From Caprella mutica (Eukaryota > Arthropoda > Malacostraca > Amphipoda > Caprellidae), in the NCBI GenBank assembly GCA_947561585.1, contig CANNZV010000498.1, positions 333,907 to 397,906 on the forward strand: a stretch of 64,000 bases of DNA, given 5' to 3'. The notes beneath the pieces are model-generated. The model was given only the letters and a program-made list of their open reading frames with translations. It did no database searches and was not told the DNA's origin. This document shows positions 56,830 through 64,000 of the stretch, piece by piece. Position numbers and translations under genes: made by a program. Every line of letters starts with the position of its first letter. Within the stretch, counting starts at the first letter, position 1.

Positions 56830-58900
56830 ATGACTGATCCCTTACCAGGTATGGTAAGAAAAGGGAAAAAGAAAGCCAAAAAGCTGGCAAATATCCTAAA
56901 TTTAGGACAAATGATACTCACTCAAGTAATGAGGGCACATGCTCCATTACCGATTCTAAAAAATCCTTAATTATTCCGGAAACTCCTCTGAACCTACAAG
57001 GAAATGTACACAATCAAGTGTTGACTCATGCACAGACTGATATCCCCTCTCTTCCTAATCAAGTTTGCTACCCTGGCATCAATATCATATACAGCTAAAA
57101 ACTATCCATCAATGGTATCTGAATCTGACTATATTAATAATAGTTCCTTCCCAACATTACCATCCCCAAGTCCATTGAATCAAACTCCTCCATCAACTTT
57201 GTGCTCTGGTACACAAAACTTTCTGATGCATGATCAGAACAATGACCAAAGAAGAGCAGCAAAGTGAACTCTTAACACGTTAGTAATTGCTCGCTTTTTA
57301 ACTAGGAGGAGGAAGAAGTATTCCATGGATTCACACGGAATAAATTCACCAACTCTGATCAATACATGGATGATGATTATGATAACATTTCATCATCAGT
57401 ACATCTTCAACTTTCCTCATCTCAAAAGAATCCCAGCAATGATTTTACAAAACCAAACCATGCTAATTCATCAAATTACCATACAGAAGATGCATTGCCT
57501 CTCCCTGAAAGTGGAAATCTTCTGCAAACCCCAAACCAATCTGAATAAAGTCAACCCTGTCATCATTATTCAACCAATTGAGGAAAGTCGTACTGCATTC
57601 TTTTCGTCAGACCAAACAATTTCACCAGCCGTGCCAGACTTCAATTCTCTCAGAAGTGCTTTGCTTCTCTCCAATCTCTTTTTCTTTACAGCTTCTGACA
57701 GAGTCTGTCTCTTTTGGAAGGTGAAAGAGGACATCTTTAGGTCTTCTTTGACAACTCTTATCATTGTTCTGGGACTCACATTAGCTGTTTTGGCTAACAA
57801 TCGTATTGACCTTTTCGGGTTCCTCCTGATCTTCTCTCGTGCACATTTTATCAGTTGTTTGGTGCGTTGTGAGCGTGATCTACCACTTCTTGGACGATCA
57901 GTCAAGTCTCCTCTCTCATTAAAACGCTTCACACACTTCCAAACAGTCGATCTCGCTATTGAGAGAGTCTTTGAAATGACGGAATCTGACTTCCCGGCAC
58001 GGTGTAGAGCAATAATGGTTTCTCTTTTGTCTGACATTTTTGAATTGACTAAATTTTTGTAAAAAATAACACTGCCACGTCATAATGTAGTGTCTCTACT
58101 ATAGTTCAAACCCTATTACTTACTTAGGAACTTATTTTTAAGAATTATATTAATGTTTGAAAAATTGCTTCCAAACTTACGCCCCACCCTGTAGCAAAAG
58201 GAATTCAAATCATAAGTTTCTTGAACAAAAATAAAACTGATGATCTGTTGAAATTAACAAAACTTGGTGACTTTGAAATTACTTGCTACCAACCAAATTC
58301 ATTTTCTAAATCTAAAGTGGGGATAATAGGTCCAATTGAATTAGATGTGGGGGAGGAAGAAATAGTGGAATTACTGATGGACGTGGGAAACCCATCTTGA
58401 AAAATAACCAAGGAGGACTTCTATAAAATAACACGTATATAATAGACTTGTAAGTCAATGGAATATTCAATGTGGAGCACAACTAAAAGGACAAGCATTG
58501 AAAATGGTAAAATCAAACATAGCCTACTGGCCCTGGGTCAATAAAAGTAACAGAGTGATGGAGACTAGTCTTGCCCGGCTTCGAGTGGGTCTTGTTGGTC
58601 TTGCACAACATAATTTCAGCTCTCCTAAAGTCCCTTATGTGATTGTGGCATGATTGAAACTGTTGAATATATCCTTATTGTATGCCCTTTGTACAACTTT
58701 CACAGAAATAAACTGGTAAGAGACCTGCAGTCCGGAGATATTAGGACTCTTTTACGTTACAACTGTTACTTGGAGACTCAGATAAGTCTACCCAGAAGCA
58801 ACTAAAAAATAGTTTGTGCTTTGACAGACTGTATAAGGGGCACTGGAAAAATGCATGTCCTTTAGAAAAAAAGTAGAGATCAAATAAAATTAAATCTTTT
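56830..58900 (+). pseudogene. Relic of an I/R1-like LINE (ORF1 part and ORF2 3' end)
   Basis: The left part starts MTDPLPGMVRKGKKKAKKLA and continues in shifting frames through Ser/Pro/Asn-rich sequence (for example FPTLPSPSPLNQTPPST) to IIIQPIEESRTA. It then resumes after the mariner insert with GDFEITCYQPNSF, KVGIIGPIELDVGEEEIVEL and ends at 58400. This looks like a gag-type ORF1. Immediately after, SLARLRVGLVGLAQHNF and CDCGMIETVEYILIVCPLYN form the C-terminal zinc motif of an ORF2 of the I/R1/Jockey type. Several kilobases between ORF1 and the ORF2 end are deleted. Confidence 0.6.
57599..58191 (-). mobile_element. Mariner (maT-like) copy 2, half element
   Basis: The right terminus, GCCCCACCCTG followed by TA at 58192-58193, and the N-terminal half of the transposase (58037 downward, MSDKRETIIALHRAGKS) are present. 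Sequence stops matching copy 1 near WSDEKN at about 57599. The left half, including the last two catalytic Asp codons and the left TIR, is gone. The open frame is 145 codons of transposase before foreign sequence. It lies inside the LINE relic. Confidence 0.88.
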
Positions 58901-58961
58901 ACGGGTCAAGCCAACTTTAAAATGATAAAAATATTTACCGAACCTTGACACGGTTGGTAGG

Positions 58962-58986
58962 CTTGACCCACTCTGGGTGGGTCAAG
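58962..58986. other. 10-bp stem hairpin
   Basis: CTTGACCCAC and GTGGGTCAAG pair perfectly around TCTGG. Outside it CGAACCTTGAC (58939-58949) can pair with GTCAAGGTTCG (58981-58991), so two alternative nested stems exist. It marks the left edge of the next tandem repeat. Confidence 0.5.
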
Positions 58987-58994
58987 GTTCGTCT

Positions 58995-59320
58995 GTCGTT
59001 TCAGTAAGTACCATCACAATTCTCTCCGGAAGTCCCATCCGAAGGGTTTGCTGTCTGGTACTGAAGAGTAGAGAATGGCAGTTCCCCTCACTCTCATGTG
59101 CTTCTGCTCTCTCTGTAGGTACCGACCCAACTCTCTCTGGAAGCTCTCCCGGATTGATTGGGATCTGATACCGAAGAGAACGCCCGGCAGTTCCCCTAAC
59201 TTTACTGTTTTTTGCCCTCCCAGTAGGTACCGGTCCAACTCTCTCTAGAATCTCTTCCGTAGGGATGCTTCTTCCAACTCTCTGGTACTGAAGCAAACGC
59301 CCATCAAGTTCCCTACAATG
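58995..59320. repeat. Divergent ~115-bp tandem repeat, three copies
   Basis: Copies share GTA(C/G)...CCAACTCTCTCTGGAAG, a TGGTACTGAAGAG/TGATACCGAAGAG block and CGGCAGTTCCCCT. They start near 58998, 59116 and 59225. Differences are many. The unit is more G/C-rich than its surroundings and could be a promoter-type repeat from a retroelement; this is a guess. Confidence 0.65.
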
Positions 59321-59685
59321 GCCAGTTACTGACCAACCCTTGTTAATAACCTGTATAAATTGTTAATATTTATTTAATTTGTGTTCTTCTGTTTTTTTGG
59401 TGATTGTGAGTTTTGGTGAATTTGAGTTATAATATTTGAGTGTATTGGTGCTTTTAGGCATTCCCAATACTTATGAAATATAGGGACGAATGGTATTAAC
59501 CGGGCCCTTAAAATTAAAAAAAAATAATGTGGTCATATATAATCAAATTGTTAATTAAGAGATGATTATTTTTTTTACATTTGAGTAGAAAATATATCAA
59601 TTACCTAGCTAGTGGAAATTCACGTACAATTGGGTATCATGTTTTACCAGTGTTCACAGTTCACTTGAAACATATATACCCTTGA

Positions 59686-59784
59686 AGCTTCGGCTTAATA
59701 AGGCCTGAATACTTGAAAATAAATTTAATTCATTAGCTTCGGCTTAATAGGGGCCTGAATACTTGAAAATAAATTTAATTCATT
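59686..59784. repeat. 49/50-bp direct tandem duplication
   Basis: AGCTTCGGCTTAATA(A/GG)GGCC through TTTAATTCATT occurs twice in succession with one indel. A recent local duplication. Confidence 0.85.
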
Positions 59785-60600
59785 TTTTTATAAGATTGAG
59801 GAGATACCCGTATCCTCTTTCTTTTTGTAAGGGTATTCTGTTTAAATAAAATATATCAAAGTTCACATTTTGAAATATTTACATCCCACTTTAGCCTGAC
59901 TATTCCATGAATATATCAATCTTACTAAATTACAGTTCAAAATATAAACAACTAATTATTACCTCGATTTCTTCCTCTTTTGATGTGATTCTGAACTCAA
60001 GTCATAATCGTATTGAGCATTATTGCATTTCTGTTGTACTTTCATGTAATCACCTGAAACAAATAAAAAAAAAACAATAAAAGAATCAATTGATTAGTAA
60101 GGAAATAAGATCTACTTTGTAACAAAAGCCCATATTTAGGAGATCAATAAAAAAATCAGTACAAGGGACTTATTGAATCATTGATAGGAAAATATTCAGT
60201 ATGTTATTTTTGGGGCAAATCTTGTTAAGCTTCAACACAAATTTAAACTTATTAGCTATGAGGATTAAATTACCATGATTTCAATTAAGCATAGTTATAA
60301 GATTCCAATCAGCAATTTTGCCAATATTCACAAAAATATTCTATAATTTGTGACGGCTAAAATAATAAAATGTTACCTTCATATCTAAGGATCCTTATTT
60401 TATAAATTGGCCAATGTAGCTCCACCTCTCTCGTTTTTGATAGCCTTTTGTAATTGAACCCCATTGAGCTTGGGCCAATAAGCAACTCTTCTATTTCTAT
60501 CTACCAATGTGGACTTGTGGAGGGCACAACACCCACTGACTTTTCTTATGCAAATTCTATAATTGCATACATTTTTTTCAAATAAGTCTATTGGGTCACA

Positions 60601-61059
60601 CTGTTCAATATAGTTTTAAATAAATGAAATGAAACTCTGTTCCGTTTTAAATACTTACAATGAATTAGTCAATCAAATATTAAGAAAACTAAATTATTAC
60701 TGAATAAACTAAATCAACAGATTTTTTTCATTCAGTTTAAAAAAAATGTTGTTATCTTGTTTTACATATTAAAATTAAATATCAAAATTTTACATGAATC
60801 TTTATAGTTTATGCTATCAATAAAATGATTTCAAAACTAGCTAGAACACTATGCTTTGCACTGAACGTATTATTATTTTAGGTTTCTAAAAATGTCCCTA
60901 TCCACTACAAGGTGCTCTAGGGAGACATGAATACCTCGTTGAAGAAAGGACACTAAAGTACACTCCATGCGCAAGAACGGCTAGATAGACTAAATAGGAA
61001 ACACAGGTAACCGTGCCGACCCAGCACATGGATGGAAATAATAGGTACTAAGGGATAAT
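60601..61059. other. AT-rich spacer
   Basis: No feature beyond possible intronic sequence of the exon remnants on the minus strand. Confidence 0.4.
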
Positions 61060-61345
61060 AGACCTACACAGTCCTGCTTTCTCGTGGATAAGAAACCTAC
61101 ACTGTCAGTCTGCTTACCCATGGATAAGAGACCTACACAGTCAGTCTGCTTAACCATGGATAAGAGCCCTTACCCATGGAGAAAAGACCTACACACTACA
61201 TAGTCAGCCTGGTTACCAGTGGAAAAGAGACCTAGCTACACAGTCAGTCTGATAATCCATGGATAAGAGACCTAGCTACACAGTCAGTCTGGTTACCAAT
61301 GGATAGGAGATCTAGCTACACAGTCAGTCTGTTTACCCATGAATA
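61060..61345. repeat. 36-43-bp tandem repeat, about seven copies
   Basis: The core is GGATAAGAGACCTA(GCTA)CACAGTCAGTCTG followed by (C/G)TTACCCAT. Later units carry the extra GCTA and are 40 bp long; earlier units are 36 bp; one is truncated. Array spread is modest and the copies vary. Confidence 0.85.
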
Positions 61346-62188
61346 TAGCAAGACAGTAGAAAGAGCAAGAAGTTTTTAGAAAATATTTAAAAGAAAGCTG
61401 AAGAAAAAATTGTGCCAAGTTAAACAAAAACCTCTCATTTACATTAGAAAAAACAGAAGGTCTACCTAAAGGTATCCTCAGGAAACAGAATAATCAACAA
61501 TAACTTATGAAAAATAAATAACTTGAATAAGGAGGAATGATATTATTATATTCCCCTAGTAAAGTGAAGCTCTTAACCCCCAGCATTGAATGAAGAAAGA
61601 AAATGATTAATTCAAAAGTATTAGCTATTCCTTAAAAAAGATAAATGGTGAACAGAAAATGTTAATTACAATTAATACATCAAACTATAAATTGAGGGAT
61701 ACATTATATGTTCACCATGATTGTCAATGAAGCAGCAACATTTACTATTAATATCTTTTATATTGCAGAATTCGAATGAATTACTGAGGTTTTTAGCTTT
61801 GAAAATGTTGATTTCTTTGGAGGCACATTGGTTGGAAAAAAATGAATCTATAGAATTAAAGCCCGAAAAAGTCTTATCATCTGATAGGACTTTATATAAG
61901 GGCTTGAAAATGAGATTTTAATAATTTCCATTATTTTTTTGTGTAATCTTTTTCTTTTCAATAAATGTCCTTATCCTAAATGTCTGATATACAATATATG
62001 TCAGATTTTCATCACCACATGAATATATTATTAATTAAACAAAAAAAATTATCAGCAATTACACAGTTATTGGGAATGACATTACTAATAGTTTTATTAT
62101 TGAATTTAAGTGTTTTGTATTGAGAATAATTAATTGGTAATGCAACAGTAGGTCCAAAGTTATGTTCACTCCTTAGGATGATAGAATT
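61346..62188. other. AT-rich spacer
   Basis: A 66-codon plus-strand ORF at 61721-61921 has no match that I recognise. Nothing else is supported. Confidence 0.4.
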
Positions 62189-63215
62189 TTAAGTTTGATT
62201 ACAACTAAGGCTCCAATCAGAAACTCTTCTGATAATCTGTTGAAGGGGATTGCTAGGTTTCCTGATAAGATTTTTAATTGATTCAAGGAAGTTTTCATAT
62301 TTGAAAGCTGAAGTTGATTCTAATGAGCCATGCTCCATCACCTGGTCAGATAGATGAAACAACTGGTGTACATTGAAAACCATATCATCCCCAAAAATTT
62401 CTGCAAATTCCTTTAAAAAATGAATCAACAAGTTCTTACAGTACTCTAAAAGTTGTAAATTAACAGTTGAAACAGGATCTAACAAGAGTTCTCATAGCAA
62501 CATGAAGAAGCATAAAATTATTTTGAAATTTTGATGGTAAATCTTTTAAAACAAGCGGTCCAGAGTAAAGCAAAATTTGTCTAAATTCAGTAGCCTTGAA
62601 TAGATCAATGTGGATGAGAGGCCTGGCTTTCCTATTGAACTCTGTTGGAATGGATGACTGAAATTCATTTAAATTTAGAGATATCTGATTTACTGCTTGC
62701 CTGCCAATTCTACAGTGGAGAGGGCCTTCCATCCACATGAAGATCAGTCTCCTCATGACTCCTAAGCAAGTGCTGTGCATATAGTCAATTGGAAATGAAC
62801 TTCACCATGCGGTTCCCAATACTACTTTGCTGAAATTCCGATATGATGGTCATCATCAACCATATCCATGAAAGATGCATCAGTTCTTTTGAGAGAGTCC
62901 GTTTTCAGAAGAACACCTTTACCCTGCCATTCACCTTCCTAATTACAATAATCACAACTGTGATATCCAGCATGTCCTTTAATTTGCTTGACAAACCTCC
63001 TAGCAGCAGCATCACATATAATTGTAGAAACTTCAATAAGGAATGTTTTTTTATCATATACAAAGCCATATTTCTCTAAAAAACTAATTTCCTCAACTAG
63101 GGTATTTAGAAATTCAACTTCGGGTTTTAGTGTTCCACAAAATAAGACAATCAAAAAGATTTGATCTGGCCTGTCTTCAACGAGCGATCCAAAATTGACA
63201 ATTAGAGCTTTTAAA
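62189..63215 (-). pseudogene. CACTA/EnSpm-like transposase fragment, decayed
   Basis: The minus strand reads FLIVLFCGTLKPEVEFL, STIICDAAARRFVKQIKGHA and GYHSCDYCN. After stops near 62939 and 62834 and a frameshift near 62800 come DYMHSTCLGVMRRLIFMW, KARPLIHIDLFKATEFRQIL, LLYSGPLVLKD, then MVFNVHQLFHLSDQVMEHGS and SAFKYENFLESIKNLIRKPS. This order (ICDAPA-like block, GY-CxxC, DYMH-CLGVM, RxKATE-R, NVH-L-HL) is that of animal CACTA-type transposases. The gene is cut on its 5' side by mariner copy 3 inserted at TA 63216-63217. The remainder presumably continues past the window. Confidence 0.65.
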
Positions 63216-63217
63216 TA

Positions 63218-64000
63218 CAGGGTGGGGCGTAAGTTTGGAAGCAAATGAAAGTGCATATTATAATCCAACGAAAAATATATTTAATAATTTACTGTTATGT
63301 ATTATTACATAAGGGTTTTAAGAATACAAAAATCATAAACTTATTCAAAATGTCCCCCCTTGTTTTTAATAACAGCCTCAAATCTCCTCCGAACTCCTAC
63401 TGCGGCACGCAACTGTTCTTGTGAAATTTCCTTCCAAGACCTCTGGAGCGAACGCTTTAAATCATCCACACTGCGATGGAATTTACCACAGGCCTTTGAT
63501 TCAAGAATGGACCATACCGAAAAGTCCATAGGATTAACATCTGGGGAGCAGGGAGGCCGCATTTCTTTGGACCAAAACCGTGGAAGATGGTCATGGCACC
63601 AGTTTTGAGCAACATTTGCAGTATGTGAAGTGCCGTCTTGCTGAAATGTCCATAGAGTGTCATTACCGAAGTGATCGTTAGCTGACTCCAACATTGGCGT
63701 CAAAATATTCTCAATATAACATTTAGCATTGATTTTGGCGCCTTGTTCCACAAAAATTAAAGGAGATCTCCAAGTTTCTGAAACGGCGGCCCAGACCATT
63801 ACTGAAGCAGGTTTCATGGTTCTGTGGACAGTTTTTTGGTTGTATGGGGTGTCTTTTGCACTTTTACCAATTATTCTGTCATTCCTCCGGTTGTGAGCCA
63901 TTTCCACTGTGAAATTTTTTTCGTCAGACCAAACAATTTCACCAGCCGTGCCAGACTTCAATTCTCTCTGAAGTGCTTTGTTTCTCTCCAATCTCTTTTT
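63218..64000. mobile_element. Mariner (maT-like) copy 3, cut by the window end
   Basis: The left terminus CAGGGTGGGGCGTAAGTTTG starts at 63218 after TA at 63216-63217, and the sequence follows copy 1 closely to the last base of the window. The right end lies outside. Confidence 0.92.
63341..64000 (-). CDS. maT-like mariner transposase, C-terminal part, open frame
   Basis: The frame is open from the window end to the stop, about 216 codons. It covers WSDEKNFTVE (first Asp), FQQDGTSHTA (second Asp) and SPDVNPMDFSVWS (third Asp). Compared with copy 1 it has Tyr in place of the nonsense codon, but lacks one residue in DG(A)TSH and one Gly in AAVG(G)VRRRFE through 3-bp deletions. One of these falls between the catalytic Asp residues and shortens their spacing to 36. 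The N-terminal DNA-binding half is outside the window, so activity cannot be judged. Confidence 0.85.
   Translation of the reverse strand, partial: KKRLERNKALQRELKSGTAGEIVWSDEKNFTVEMAHNRRNDRIIGKSAKDTPYNQKTVHRTMKPASVMVWAAVSETWRSPLIFVEQGAKINAKCYIENILTPMLESANDHFGNDTLWTFQQDGTSHTANVAQNWCHDHLPRFWSKEMRPPCSPDVNPMDFSVWSILESKACGKFHRSVDDLKRSLQRSWKEISQEQLRAAVGVRRRFEAVIKNKGGHFE

Larger units (their letters stand above)
56085..60600 (-). pseudogene. Exon remnants of a DUF4806-like protein gene
   Basis: Four exon-like segments on the minus strand have splice signals. The first, about 60600-60377, encodes VAYWPKLNGVQLQKAI and (after a frameshift) VELHWPIYKIRILRYE. The second, 60053-59963, encodes DYMKVQQKCNNAQYDYDLSS and a basic end. 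The third, 56368-56306, encodes DNDDDSSEDVQTAGCNNELQ. The fourth, 56219-56085, encodes DERPSTSRVSMPPPSASASH and more. Exons 1-2 and 3-4 join in phase; 2-3 do not, so an exon is missing between them. The gap holds the LINE relic and mariner copy 2. The first two exons resemble the N-terminal part of arthropod proteins that end in DUF4806, which often accompany CACTA-like elements. The C-terminal domain was not found. Confidence 0.45.

Overview
This window is AT-rich, intron-bearing animal DNA, most likely from an arthropod and probably an insect. The evidence is its transposon complement: maT-like mariner, Tc1-like, piggyBac, hAT-like, CACTA-like and Harbinger-like DNA elements, plus R2-type, CR1-type and another endonuclease-bearing LINE. 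I could not recognise any intact single-copy host gene. Almost everything supportable here is a mobile element, a relic of one, or a tandem repeat, with long gene-free AT-rich stretches between.

Layout. 0-3.3 kb: the 3' end of an R2-type LINE (minus strand), split by a Harbinger-like MITE, next to a fragment of a second LINE family with a restriction-like endonuclease (RLE-LINE). 8.0-10.4 kb: a Tc1-like transposon with long inverted repeats. 11.5-12.8 kb: a complete mariner with one nonsense codon. 16.7-18.3 kb: a 41-bp satellite. 19.8-23.9 kb: a nearly whole RLE-LINE (PHD-like finger, reverse transcriptase, nuclease) sitting between the arms of a long inverted repeat. 24.7-30.6 kb: a nearly full-length CR1-like LINE with a 15-bp minisatellite between its two ORFs and a piggyBac-like MITE inside ORF2. 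32.8-39.8 kb: MITEs with G/C-rich ends and a 3.9-kb array of 31-bp repeats with a 1,550-bp higher-order period, the array lying between long inverted repeats. 40.0-42.0 kb: a decayed gene of a transposon-like protein family. 43.4-44.0 kb: two back-to-back MITEs. 47.9-51.9 kb: a decayed, intron-containing piggyBac between direct repeats. 52.2-55.9 kb: more TIR elements, including one 8-bp-TSD element nested in a hAT-like one. 56.1-64.0 kb: exon-like remnants and a CACTA-like transposase pseudogene, cut up by a LINE relic and two mariner copies.

The main value of the window is as a nested record of insertions. Several insertions can be read at base level because removing the insert plus one target-site copy restores the host element's reading frame (R2 at 1.2-1.8 kb, CR1 ORF2 at 29.3-29.9 kb). 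The least explained structures are the large inverted-repeat composites at 19.8-23.9 kb and 34.6-39.8 kb, the 31-bp array, and the pseudogene at 40-42 kb. All family names come from recognising motifs by eye; no database search was run.
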